Part shown: positions 1-10,300 of the stretch, in pieces
How positions within the stretch are numbered: position 1 is the first letter of the stretch
Layout: each line of letters begins with the position of its first letter
NCBI GenBank assembly: GCA_016926855.1
Contig: JAFGNT010000012.1
Location: 1 to 64,000 of the forward strand
DNA: 64,000 nt
Reading direction: 5' to 3'
DNA from: Methanomicrobiaceae archaeon
GTDB lineage: Archaea > Halobacteriota > Methanomicrobia > Methanomicrobiales > Methanomicrobiaceae
The notes under the pieces: generated by a model
What the model saw: only the letters and a program-made list of their open reading frames with translations
Database searches by the model: none
What the model was told of the DNA's origin: nothing
Program-made: the position numbers and the translations under genes

Positions 1-171
1 CTTCTCGACTCCGTCATGGGCCACTCCGGCCTGGACGTAGTCGACGCAGCCGAACGGGTTGTCGTCCAGCACGGACTGGACCACGGTATTGAACGTGGCG
101 ATGTCCGCGATCGGAACGGTGAGTTCCCGCACGGCGGTCTTGGTGTTGTTGGTCTCGACAAAGTCTGCCAT
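1..171 (-). CDS. Hypothetical protein, 3' part beyond window (MADFVETNNTKTAVRELTVPIADIATFNTVVQSVLDDNPFGC...)
   Basis: Open minus-strand frame from ATG at 169-171 to window edge; the + ORF 16..210 is its antisense shadow. Confidence 0.6.
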   Translation of the reverse strand, partial: MADFVETNNTKTAVRELTVPIADIATFNTVVQSVLDDNPFGCVDYVQAGVAHDGVEK

Positions 172-223
172 TGTTTTCTCTCCTGCCTGGCGTTTCCCCG
201 GGTACTCTGACAGACGCTTCTAA

Positions 224-244
224 AATATTACCATAAGTAATATT
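224..244. promoter_or_regulatory. Inverted repeat AATATTAC-cataa-GTAATATT in divergent intergenic region
   Basis: Perfect 8-bp arms with 5-nt spacer between two divergent element genes. Confidence 0.4.
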
Positions 245-296
245 AATCTGCCTTAACCGCGGAGTGTTTCACGAAAGAATGGGGGAGAAATGAGAA

Positions 297-542
297 ATGG
301 GAGACGAGAAATCGGCCCGCGAGATGATCTATGAGACGAACCGGGACGTCAAGTGGATCTGCAAAACGCTGCAGCGGATGGATGAGCAGGATACCGACTT
401 CGAGGCCCGGCTCCGGGCCCTTGAGGACTGGCATAACACGAAGATCGGTGAGGAGCAGCGGACGCAGCGGATCGGTGCGAGTGCGGGCGGCCTGATGGGT
501 GGCGTGGTGGCGGTGGTTGTGCGGTTTTTGTGGGGAGGGTGA
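297..542 (+). CDS. Small protein with coiled N-terminus and C-terminal hydrophobic segment, provirus-like
   Basis: ORF 81 aa, charged helix then GGLMGGVVAVVVRFLW membrane segment. Confidence 0.5.
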   Translation: MGDEKSAREMIYETNRDVKWICKTLQRMDEQDTDFEARLRALEDWHNTKIGEEQRTQRIGASAGGLMGGVVAVVVRFLWGG

Positions 543-580
543 AGGGTCTGCGGATGACTCTTTCAAGATGGGCCCCGCAA

Positions 581-829
581 TCACACGGCTCCTGACTCAT
601 GTCGTGCTTCTCGTCGCCACTTCATCATCATTTTGAGCATATGGGCCATATGCACCACAAACCCCCCCAGCGCCAGGTACGCGAGCGTGTAGTACACGAA
701 ATAGAACCACGACCCGCCAAAGGGGTAGTGCGCATGCACGTACAATGCGAGCACACCCACGATGAAGAGCACGACTATCACCTTTGTAGGGCCGAGGTTC
801 CGGGTGATGTCGCGGTACTTTTCATCCAT
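581..829 (-). CDS. Small membrane protein
   Basis: MDEKYRDITRNLGPTKVIVVLFIVGVLALYV...; hydrophobic segments; internal Met chosen to avoid overlap with the 864..1379 gene. Confidence 0.5.
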   Translation of the reverse strand: MDEKYRDITRNLGPTKVIVVLFIVGVLALYVHAHYPFGGSWFYFVYYTLAYLALGGFVVHMAHMLKMMMKWRREARHESGAV

Positions 830-863
830 GCAGGCTGTCTCCGGGGTATTCGTTAGCAGAATA

Positions 864-1379
864 TCACATTCGGTTCCCAAGAGTCTTTTGCCGGTCATCC
901 CAGGCGGCCATCTTTTCCCGCCGTTTGCTCGCCGGAGGGGCGATCTGGATAGAGAGAAACATCCGGTCCGCCTCCTCGGAAAACCGCAGCAGTGCCTCGT
1001 CCGGCTCGAAAGCGATCACCCGGACGGCCGCACCCCGCTCGTGGGCCTGCATCCGGCAGGCCTCGGTGAACCGCCAGCAGCTCTCCTCCTCCGCCTCGAG
1101 CATTCCGGGGAAGTACTCGATGAGGATCATCCGGGCCTCCGTCTCCTCGAGGATCTCGCAGACCTCCGAAAGCGTCCGGATCTCCCGGTGCTTTACAAGG
1201 AAGTAGAACGGGCCGAGAGCAGGCAGGACGTCGGGTGCGTTCCTGCAGAGGTAGAGCGGCGGCTCTTTCTGCTTTGAAACGGCCCGCTCGAGCCCGGACG
1301 TGAGGACATGCTCCGGAGCGATAAGGACGGTGAAACTCGACTGGTCGTGGGTGAAGGCGTAAGGGATCCAGAAGGTCAT
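864..1379 (-). CDS. Hypothetical protein, possibly RecA/KaiC-fold without Walker A
   Basis: ORF 171 aa with an ARMILIEYFP hydrophobic-beta/acidic motif; divergent from orc1. Confidence 0.5.
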   Translation of the reverse strand: MTFWIPYAFTHDQSSFTVLIAPEHVLTSGLERAVSKQKEPPLYLCRNAPDVLPALGPFYFLVKHREIRTLSEVCEILEETEARMILIEYFPGMLEAEEESCWRFTEACRMQAHERGAAVRVIAFEPDEALLRFSEEADRMFLSIQIAPPASKRREKMAAWDDRQKTLGNRM

Positions 1380-1429
1380 AGCACCGTGACGATCGGCCGG
1401 GCGCAGGGATGAAGGTGCGATGTGCGGGG

Positions 1430-1490
1430 AGTGAAACTATACGGACGGTGCTTTTCACTTTCACCAACCACGGGGTTTTCCCCTATATAG
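1430..1490. promoter_or_regulatory. orc1 upstream region: tandem TTTCACTTTCAC, inverted GTGAAA, GGGGTTTTCCCC, TATA box
   Basis: GTGAAA 1431-1436; TTTCAC 1453-1458 and 1459-1464; palindrome 1472-1483; CTATATAG 1483-1490 about 25 nt before ATG (leaderless-like). Confidence 0.4.
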
Positions 1491-1511
1491 CCCGCCGTCC
1501 CTCGCTTCAGT

Positions 1512-2639
1512 ATGAAAGGACAATACCTACGCTGGGACCAGACGCTTTTCCGTGACGCAGAAGTCTTCGAATTCGACCATCTCCCCGATGCGTTCCGGCA
1601 CCGGGAGCGGCAGATGAAGGAGCTCGCCTTCCTCGTCGCACCGGGCCTTCGGGGCGGCCGGCCCCTGAGCGCGATCTGCTTCGGCCTGCCGGGGACCGGA
1701 AAAACGACCTGCATGCGCAAGCTCTTCGCCGAGGTCGAGGAGACGACCCGCTCGCTTGTCCCGGTGTACATCAACTGCCAGGTGGACCACACGAAGCTGA
1801 TGGTGTTCTCCAAGATCTACCAGAAGCTCACCGGCCACCTGCCGCAGACGAGCGGGGTCCCGGTCCGGAAGGTGCTCGACGCGATCGCGAGGCACATGAT
1901 CAAGGAGGGCCGGGTGCTGGTGGTCTGCCTGGACGATGCGAACTTCATGCAGGGCGACCGGACCCTGAGCGACACGCTCTACACCCTGCTCCGGACCCAC
2001 GAGGAGTATCCGGGCACCCGGATCGGGGTGATCGCGACGGTCTCCGACGTGCACCATGATCTTGCAGGCGGGCTGGACCCGTGCGTGGTCTCGGTCTTCC
2101 GGCCCTCACGGGTCTACTTCGATCCCTACACGGAGGAGGAGACGCGGGAGATCCTCGCCGAGCGGGTCCGGCAGGGGCTTTACCCCGGCGTGGTCCCGGA
2201 GGCGATGCTCGGTCTGATTGTTGCGCAGACGATGACGTGCGGGGATCTCCGGGTGGGCCTCGATATGCTGAAGCGTTCGGTGCTTGCGGCGGAGCATGAC
2301 GGCCGGACGGAAGTTGCCGAAACGGACATCATGGCGGCCTACGAGATGGCGAAGCATGTCCATCTTGTCGCATCGGTCCGGGCCCTGAGCCCTCCGGAGA
2401 AGCGGCTGCTGCTCCACATCGCGAAGCGGGCCCTCGATGAGGAGGGGGAGATGACATCGGGGGCGGTCTTCCGCTCGGCGAAGGAGTCGATGCGGATGAG
2501 CTACACGGCCTTTTTCGAGCGGCTGAAGAAGTTTGAGGAGATGCGCCTCGCCGAGCTCCGGGCAGTGACCGGCCGGGGCCGGACGCGGGAGATTGTGCTG
2601 CGGTATGATGCGGAGAAGGTGGTGGAGGTGTGCGGGTGA
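1512..2639 (+). CDS. Orc1/Cdc6-family replication initiator
   Basis: Walker A GLPGTGKTT, Walker B VVCLDDAN, C-terminal winged-helix-like region. Confidence 0.9.
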   Translation: MKGQYLRWDQTLFRDAEVFEFDHLPDAFRHRERQMKELAFLVAPGLRGGRPLSAICFGLPGTGKTTCMRKLFAEVEETTRSLVPVYINCQVDHTKLMVFSKIYQKLTGHLPQTSGVPVRKVLDAIARHMIKEGRVLVVCLDDANFMQGDRTLSDTLYTLLRTHEEYPGTRIGVIATVSDVHHDLAGGLDPCVVSVFRPSRVYFDPYTEEETREILAERVRQGLYPGVVPEAMLGLIVAQTMTCGDLRVGLDMLKRSVLAAEHDGRTEVAETDIMAAYEMAKHVHLVASVRALSPPEKRLLLHIAKRALDEEGEMTSGAVFRSAKESMRMSYTAFFERLKKFEEMRLAELRAVTGRGRTREIVLRYDAEKVVEVCG

Positions 2640-2660
2640 TCTGCTGGTATCTGGGGTTGG

Positions 2661-3206
2661 CTAGTGTATTCCGGAGATCATTTCTTCCAATTGTTTGAAA
2701 CCTTCCTGGGCGGCATCAATGCTTTTTGCCCCGGTAACGATCACACTTCCGGTCGAGAAAAGAAGAAAACTCAAACCCCAATCCTTATAGATCAGCGCCG
2801 GTAACTGCTCCGGTTCGTACTCCGCTTTCTGTGGGTCAAGAGACGCAATGATGGTCTCAAGAGGCGCGTTGAGCTCGATTTTATCTTTGGCGACAACATT
2901 GTTGATAACTACCCTAGCAATGTCTGCATCGATTCCTGTCGACCTGATGAGAGTAAGTATACGCTGAACGATGCTGTCCAGATATTCGATAACGCCTTTA
3001 CCGGTGATTAAATACTTTCCGGACCGGTAAAAAGCGATGTATCGGTTCTCAGGCTGAAGGCGGTACTTCAGCCAGTGGCCGGTTGATTTCTGGAGCATGG
3101 ATCCCTTCAGGTGCGCCTGGAGATATTCGAGATCGAGTGGAACGGTTAGGGTAGCCGTTGCAACAACGTTCGTGATTTCCATATCAATCGTCCGGGTGGT
3201 ACTCAT
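2661..3206 (-). CDS. Divergent TATA-box binding protein (element-encoded)
   Basis: Two-fold TBP repeat (YRSGKYLITG ... YEPEQLPALIY...LLFSTGSVIVTG) aligns with canonical TBP at 45808..46362. Confidence 0.88.
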   Translation of the reverse strand: MSTTRTIDMEITNVVATATLTVPLDLEYLQAHLKGSMLQKSTGHWLKYRLQPENRYIAFYRSGKYLITGKGVIEYLDSIVQRILTLIRSTGIDADIARVVINNVVAKDKIELNAPLETIIASLDPQKAEYEPEQLPALIYKDWGLSFLLFSTGSVIVTGAKSIDAAQEGFKQLEEMISGIH

Positions 3207-3280
3207 TGCAGGTTATGGATGATGAAGGTTACAATCAATAAAACAATATTTAATAGGCTTTCTCATCATCGGATAGGTAT

Positions 3281-5323
3281 ATGGATAATTTCCAGCACAT
3301 CACCAATTTTATATGGAATGTTGCGGATGATGTCCTCCGGGATGATTTTAAGCGCTCAAAATACCCGGACGTTATCCTGCCGTTCACGGTGCTGCGCCGT
3401 ATCGACTGCGTGCTTGCACCGACCAAGGAGAATGTGCTACAGAAATACAACGAACTGAAAGACGAGATCGAAAACCTCGATGGCATTCTCAAACACGAAT
3501 CGGGCTACGCGTTCTATAATGTTTCAAAATACGATTTCAAACGCCTCCTCGATGATCCGGGGAATATCCAGAAGAACCTGATCGACTATATCAACGGCTT
3601 TTCTGAGAATGTCAGGGATATTCTTGACCGGTTCAAGATCCGAAATTCCATCCAGACATTGCACGAGAAGGGATCACTCCACTTCCTCATTCAGAAGTTC
3701 GCCTCCGACACGGTGAACCTCCACCCCGACCGCGTGAGCAGTCACCAGATGGGCTACATTTTTGAGGAGCTCATCCGGAAGTTCAACGAACAGAATAACG
3801 AGAACCCCGGTGAGCACTTCACGCCACGCGAAGTGGTCAAACTGATGGCGAACCTGATGCTCAGCGGCGATGAGGATATGCTCGCCCACAATCATATCAT
3901 CAAGACCGTCTTTGACCCGGCCTGCGGAACCGGAGGCATGCTCTCCGTTACAAAGGAGCATATCCTCGCCGATATCAACCCGAACGCGGATATACGGCTC
4001 TTCGGGCAGGAGACGAACGACGAGACGTATGCGGTCTGCAAGAGCGATATGCTGATCAAGGGCGATGACCGCGATGCGGACAACATCAAACCTGATACCT
4101 CGTTCTCAAGAGACGGCCACGCGGACACGAAGTTCGACTATATGATCTGCAATCCGCCTTACGGGAAGTCGTGGAAGAAAGAGGAGGATTTCATTAAAGC
4201 CGAGTATAATCGCGGGTCGGCCGGGCGTTTCGAGGCGGGTCTTCCCCGTATCAGCGACGGGCAGCTCCTGTTCCTGCAGCATATGATCGCCAAGCGCAAG
4301 GCGCCGGAGGACGGCGGGAGCAGGATCGCGATCGTCATGAACGGCTCGCCGCTCTTCACCGGGGATGCCGGGTCGGGGGAGAGCGAGATCCGGCGCTGGA
4401 TCCTCGAAAACGACTGGCTGGAGGCGATCGTGGCACTTCCGGGCCAGCTCTTCTACAATACGGGGATCAACACCTACATCTGGGTAATGACGAACCGCAA
4501 GGACAAGGCCCGACGGGGAAAGGTGCAGCTCATCGACGCGACCGCATGCTATAAAAAGATGCGAAAGAGCCTCGGGGACAAGCGCCACGAGATCTCCGAT
4601 GAGCAGATCAGGGAGATCACGGGGCTCTTCCACGCCTTTGAGGAGTCGGAGACGGTGAAGATCTTTGCCACTACCGATTTCGGGTACCGGAAGATCACCG
4701 TCGAGCGCCCCCTCCGCCTTAACTTCTGCATGTCTCCTGAGCGGATCGAACGGCTGCAGTCCGAAGGCGCGTTCCAGAGGCTCGCGACGAGCAAGAAGAA
4801 GGGCGATGCCGGGGCTTCTGAGATCGCAGAGGGGAGGCAGAAACAGGAGATGATCCTCTCGGTGCTCCGGGAAATGGCGGGCGACGAGGTCTATCTCGAC
4901 CAGCAACAGTTTGAGAAGATGCTCGCTGCCGGGTTCAAGCAACGCGGGGTGAAACTCGATGCCCCGGTGAAGAAAGCGGTTCTTTCGGCGCTCTCGGAGC
5001 GTGACGAGACCGCTCCTGTCTGCTACAATGCCAGAGGTGAGCCGGAGGCTGATCCAAATCTCCGCGATACCGAGAATGTTCCCCTGAGCGAATCCATATC
5101 CGCGTATTTCGAGCGCGAGGTGCGGCCCCACGTTCCCGACGCCTGGATCAACGATTTGGTCACGGATCCGAAGGACGGACGAATAGGCAAGGTCGGCTAC
5201 GAGATCAACTTCAACCGCTACTTCTACACTTACACGCCGCCCCGGCAGCTGGAGGAGATCGAGGCGGATATCAAGACGCTCGAAGCGGAGATTCTCGTGA
5301 TGGTGAAGGAGATGATGGGATGA
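3281..5323 (+). CDS. hsdM: Type I restriction-modification methyltransferase subunit
   Basis: 680 aa; FDPACGTGGML SAM motif and NPPYG motif; followed by HsdS and HsdR. Confidence 0.95.
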   Translation: MDNFQHITNFIWNVADDVLRDDFKRSKYPDVILPFTVLRRIDCVLAPTKENVLQKYNELKDEIENLDGILKHESGYAFYNVSKYDFKRLLDDPGNIQKNLIDYINGFSENVRDILDRFKIRNSIQTLHEKGSLHFLIQKFASDTVNLHPDRVSSHQMGYIFEELIRKFNEQNNENPGEHFTPREVVKLMANLMLSGDEDMLAHNHIIKTVFDPACGTGGMLSVTKEHILADINPNADIRLFGQETNDETYAVCKSDMLIKGDDRDADNIKPDTSFSRDGHADTKFDYMICNPPYGKSWKKEEDFIKAEYNRGSAGRFEAGLPRISDGQLLFLQHMIAKRKAPEDGGSRIAIVMNGSPLFTGDAGSGESEIRRWILENDWLEAIVALPGQLFYNTGINTYIWVMTNRKDKARRGKVQLIDATACYKKMRKSLGDKRHEISDEQIREITGLFHAFEESETVKIFATTDFGYRKITVERPLRLNFCMSPERIERLQSEGAFQRLATSKKKGDAGASEIAEGRQKQEMILSVLREMAGDEVYLDQQQFEKMLAAGFKQRGVKLDAPVKKAVLSALSERDETAPVCYNARGEPEADPNLRDTENVPLSESISAYFEREVRPHVPDAWINDLVTDPKDGRIGKVGYEINFNRYFYTYTPPRQLEEIEADIKTLEAEILVMVKEMMG

Positions 5324-5387
5324 CGGTGACACCCTGCGTGCCTGAGCCCCTGCCTCTGAACACTATCTACTGGGGGAACAACATCCC

Positions 5388-6755
5388 GTGGAAAGCGACG
5401 GTGGCGGCATGAGCACGGGAGCGGACGAGGCCTTCACCATCGACCCGGCGACCGTGCGGGAGTGGAAGCGGTATCCTGAGTATAAGGATTCTGGGGTGGA
5501 ATGGCTCGGGGAGGTACCGGTGGGGTGGAGTAAGCAGAAATTAGGGTGGGTTGCTGACTTGATTGTACCTCAAAGAGATAAACCTCCTATTTTTGGCGGA
5601 AATATTCCTTGGATCCGCATTGAAGATTTCAAAGGAAAATATATTTCAGATTCAAAGTCCGGTCAGCGTGTGAGTCCTGAAACCATCAAAAACATGAATT
5701 TAAAGGTACATCCGGCCGGTACGGTTCTCTGTTCATGTAGTTGTAATATGGGCATAACAGCCATAGTTGAAAGGCCCCTAATTTCAAATCAAACGTTTAT
5801 CGGCATTTTTCCAAGGAAGAACATCAGCTCTGAATTTTTGTATTACCTTATGGGTGGCATAAGTGATCAGTTACAGGCGTTGGGTTCGGGTGCGATCCAA
5901 CAATATTTGTCTCGAGAAAATTTCTACAACCTAAAACTGGCAATTCCACCTCTCCCCGAACAACACACCATCGCCGCCTTCCTCGACCGCGAGACCGCCC
6001 GTATCGACGCCCTCATCGAAAAGAAGCGCCGCTTCATCGAGCTTTTAGAGGAGAAGCGCCAGGCCCTCATCAGCCACGCCGTGACTAAAGGGCTCGACCC
6101 GGATGCGGAGATGAAGGACTCGGGAGTGGAGTGGATCGGAGAGGTGCCGGTGGGATGGGAGATCAAAAAGATTCATCGAATCGTTAAAAGAGTGATAAAT
6201 AAAAATGATGATGGTTCAGAAAGACCGATGCTTTCTTTATCTTCAACTAAAGGAATTGTATATAAAATTTATGAAGATGAATCTTTAATTCGTCCACACG
6301 ATGAATGTCTAACATATCAGATTGTAAAACCAAATCAATTGGTTGTTAATCCGATGTGGATAATCAACTCATCCATAGGAGTTTCTAAGTTGACGGGAAT
6401 AGTAAGTCCCGCATACAGAGTATATGATATTAACAAATCATTGTTGCCTGAATATTTGCATCTTCTCGTAAAATCCCCATTATATATTAGCCAATATTGG
6501 AGATATATTCGTGGACTAAAAACGTATGATCGCTCAGTGAGGGAAATCGATTTCTATCAAATAGAGTGTCTCATACCGCTATATGATGAACAGAAAATGA
6601 TTGTTGAATACATTCAAAGTAATACTTCTCAGTACGACTCTCTAGTTATAAAAACCAATCAGCAAATCGAAAAACTCCAGGAATTCCGCACCGCCCTCAT
6701 CTCCGCTGCCGTGACCGGGAAGATCGACGTCCGGGGCGAGGAGGAGGCCGCATGA
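5388..6755 (+). CDS. hsdS: Type I restriction specificity subunit
   Basis: Two TRDs with repeated conserved segments (KDSGVEWLGEVPVGW / KDSGVEWIGEVPVGW); PLPEQ..IAAFLD; start may be ATG at 5409. Confidence 0.93.
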   Translation: MESDGGGMSTGADEAFTIDPATVREWKRYPEYKDSGVEWLGEVPVGWSKQKLGWVADLIVPQRDKPPIFGGNIPWIRIEDFKGKYISDSKSGQRVSPETIKNMNLKVHPAGTVLCSCSCNMGITAIVERPLISNQTFIGIFPRKNISSEFLYYLMGGISDQLQALGSGAIQQYLSRENFYNLKLAIPPLPEQHTIAAFLDRETARIDALIEKKRRFIELLEEKRQALISHAVTKGLDPDAEMKDSGVEWIGEVPVGWEIKKIHRIVKRVINKNDDGSERPMLSLSSTKGIVYKIYEDESLIRPHDECLTYQIVKPNQLVVNPMWIINSSIGVSKLTGIVSPAYRVYDINKSLLPEYLHLLVKSPLYISQYWRYIRGLKTYDRSVREIDFYQIECLIPLYDEQKMIVEYIQSNTSQYDSLVIKTNQQIEKLQEFRTALISAAVTGKIDVRGEEEAA

Positions 6756-7117
6756 AGCGGGATATGGATCTAGTGCGGCAGATCCTCCTTGAGGTTGAGA
6801 AGAATTCGGATGCATATGCACCAGTTGAGCTCAGCATAGAGGGCTACTCTGAGAATGACATTGCACATCACATTGCCCTTCTCGTGGAAGCAGGACTACT
6901 CGTCAATTTTTTCAACGATGGCAAAATCTTTCCTGTCGCTATGGCCACCCAGATGACTTGGGCAGGCCACGACTTCCTCGACGCCTGCCGTGACGAGGGT
7001 CGGTGGCAGAAAGCGAAGAGTATTATCGGAGAGCAGGTGAAGAGCGCCCCGTTTGATGTCCTCAAAGTGGTTCTCGTGAAGTTGATCGAACTCCAGGTAT
7101 ACCAAGCAATCACGTAG
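6752..7117 (+). CDS. DUF2513-like protein
   Basis: MKRDMDLVRQILLEVE...H..LL.EAGL...TWAGHDFLD pattern; overlaps hsdS stop by 4 nt. Confidence 0.75.
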   Translation: MKRDMDLVRQILLEVEKNSDAYAPVELSIEGYSENDIAHHIALLVEAGLLVNFFNDGKIFPVAMATQMTWAGHDFLDACRDEGRWQKAKSIIGEQVKSAPFDVLKVVLVKLIELQVYQAIT

Positions 7118-7310
7118 GTGCAGATCCACCACCGGTATTACCATCCAAAAAATGTCGCTTTCCCGGCCAAAGTACCATCCTTTTATGCAATTCAGACCCC
7201 ATGGGAAGACCGGATCAATAGATTGATGTCATTCCCCCGCCCAATCACCGTTATCCAGCCAAACGACCGGCATCCGCGTCCCGGAAGGTCGGCAGGAGGC
7301 TATAGGGCAC

Positions 7311-10300
7311 ATGACCGTCACAGTATCGGAAGCGGATTTTGAAGAGACGATTGCTAGGACACTCACCGGCGACCTTCCCCCCACGCTCGATGAGGAGAAC
7401 CCGTTCGTCAATCCGTCATTCCACTACCACCAGCGGAGCAGCGCCGACTACGACCGCGACCTCTGCTTCATCCCGGACGACCTCTGTGCCTTCATCTACG
7501 CCACGCAGGCCGGAGAGTGGGAGAAACTCAAACGGCAGCGGGGGGCTGACACCCGCCGGGCCTTCCTCCGCCGGGTGCAGTCCGAGATCGAGAAACGGGG
7601 CACGATAGACGTCCTCAGGAAGGGAATACGCGACCTCGGGTGCACCTTCCACCTCGCCTACTTCAAACCGAACTCCACCTTAAACGTGACGCACCGGAAC
7701 CTCTACCTGCAGAACGTCTTCTCGGTTGTCCGCCAGCTCCACTTCTCGAGCAGGAGCGAGCAGTCCCTCGACCTCGCCGTCTTCGTCAACGGCATCCCAA
7801 TCTTCACCGCCGAACTTAAGGACCCGCTCACCGGGCAGACGGTCGAGCACGCAATACGGCAGTACCGGAGAGATCGCGACCCGAAGGAACCGCTCTTCGC
7901 CTACGGACGGTGCCTTGCACACTTTGCCGTCGACCCGAACCTCGCCTACATGACCACCCACCTGAAAGGCGGAAAGACAACCTTTCTCCCCTTCAACCGC
8001 GGCGACCCGTACGACAGCGTCCACCCGGAACAAAATCCGAACAATCCTCACGGCTACGACACCGCCTACCTCTGGGAGGAGGTCTGGAACACCGAGAGCG
8101 TGCTTGATATCCTTGAGCACTTCGTTCACGAAGTCGAGGAGCGGGACGAGAACGGAAAGAAGACCGGCAGGAAACTCCTCTTCCCCCGCTACCACCAGCT
8201 CAACGCCGTCCGCCGCCTCATCCTCCACGCCCGGTCGAACCCCACCGGTGAGAGCTACCTCGTCCAGCACAGCGCCGGCAGCGGAAAGAGCAATACCATC
8301 GCATGGCTCGCCTACTACCTGACCTCCCTCTACGACAATACAGACCAGCGGCTCTTCGACTCGATTATCGTCATCACCGATCGCCGGGTCCTCGACCAGC
8401 AGCTCCAGGACACCATCCGCCAGTTCGAGCAGGTCAAAGGGGTGATCTCCACCATCTCCGGCCGGAAGGCGAAGGGGCTCTCTGAAGCGCTCAGCGAGAA
8501 CAAGGACATCATCGTCGTCACTGTCCAGACCTTTCCTCACGCCATAGCCGAGATCGTCAGGCGGCCCGGGAACCGGTTCGCCGTCATCATCGACGAGGCG
8601 CACTCATCCCAGAGCGGGAGGAGTGCACGTAGCGTTCGCGAAGTCCTCTCCCCGAAGACTCTTGAGGAGGCAGTGTTCCTCGAAGAACCGGAGATGGACG
8701 ACGAAGACCTGATAAACAGCCAGATCGAGTCGTATCTCAAGCGGACACAGCGCCCGCCCAACGTCTCGTTCTTCGCCTTTACCGCGACCCCGAAGCAGAA
8801 AACCCTCGAACTCTTCGGGCGCAGAAACCGCATGGGGAATTTCGAGCCGTTCCACCTCTACAGCATGCACCAGGCGATCGCCGAAGGATTCATCCTCGAC
8901 GTCCTTAAGAACTATACCACCTTCAAAGTCTACTTCAACCTGCTCAAAAAGATAGCAGACGACCCGCAGTATCCCAAACGGAAGGCGACCGCCCTCCTCC
9001 GGTCGTACGTGGATCTCCACGAACACGCGATCAACAAAAAGTGCGAGATCATCCTCGACCACTTCTCACACGAGGTCATGCACCGGATCGGCGGGCAGGC
9101 CAAGGCGATGATCGTCACCCGCTCCCGGCTCCACGCTGTCCGGTACAAGCGAACGATCGACCGGCTCATCCGGGAGAACAAGCTCCCATTTAAAGCCCTC
9201 GTCGCCTTCTCCGGCGAGGTCCCGGACCCGGATATCCACGAGACATTCACCGAGGGCGGGATGAACGGATTTCCTGACCGCCAGACCGCAGCAGAGTTTA
9301 AAAAGTCGGAGAACCGGCTCCTTATTGTCGCAAACAAGTACCAGACAGGATTCGACCAGCCGCTACTCCACACCATGTACGTGGACAAAAAGCTCTCCGG
9401 TGTTGCCGCCGTCCAGACACTCTCCCGGCTGAACCGGATCCACCCGCGAAAAAGCGAAACACTGGTGCTCGACTTCGCAAACGACGCTTCCGAGATCGAG
9501 AAGTCCTTTGCACCCTACTATGAAACGACCCTCCTCGATAAACCGACAGATCCGAACCGATTGTACGATCTGCAGTACCAGCTCGATCAGGCCTCACTAT
9601 ACACCTCAGATGAGGTGGAGGCATTCGGCAATGAGTACTTCGCCCCGAAGGGCAGACAGGAAATGCTTCATACCATTATCCGGCCGGTCGCCGAGAACTA
9701 CACACATCTGGCAAAGGAAGATCGCGAGACGTTCAAAAAGACGCTGCGGCAGTTCGTCAATCTCTATGCGTTCCTCTCGCAGATCATCACCTTTCAGGAC
9801 ATCCCGCTCGAGAAGTACTACCAGTTCGCCCGCTACCTCCAGAAAGCCCTTCCAAAAGAACATGAGCGGCTCCCGGTCGATGTGCTCGAAAATATCGATA
9901 TGGACTCGTACCGGATTCAGGAGACCAGCAGCGGGAAGATCCTGATCAATGCGGACGGAACACTCAAGCAGCCGGATGAAGGTCTTCTGCACCCGTTGCC
10001 GGAAGAAAAGGCCCCCCTCTCGGAGATCATCCAGTACATCAATGAAAACTACGGCACTGATTTCACCAACAAGGATAAACTCGCCTACTTCGCCGATGAC
10101 ATGGAGAAGAGATTGATAGCGAATACCACGTTACGGCAGACGTTCAACCCGGAGATTAACTCAAAGGAGAATGTTCGCATCGCCTTCAACAACTTCTTTG
10201 AGGATACGCTTATCGAGATGCTCTCTACGAACAAGGAGATCTTCAAGAAGATCAACGACGATGAGGCCTTTGCCAGGCTCTTCAAGGGTTATATGTTCAG

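Noticed and set aside
4106-5332. 408-aa minus ORF opposite hsdM
   Set aside because: Antisense shadow of a clear HsdM coding frame in GC-rich DNA
5320-5409. Short ORF MTVTPCVPEPLPLNTIYWGNNIPWKATVAA between hsdM and hsdS
   Set aside because: 30 codons, overlaps the hsdS start region, no recognisable motif
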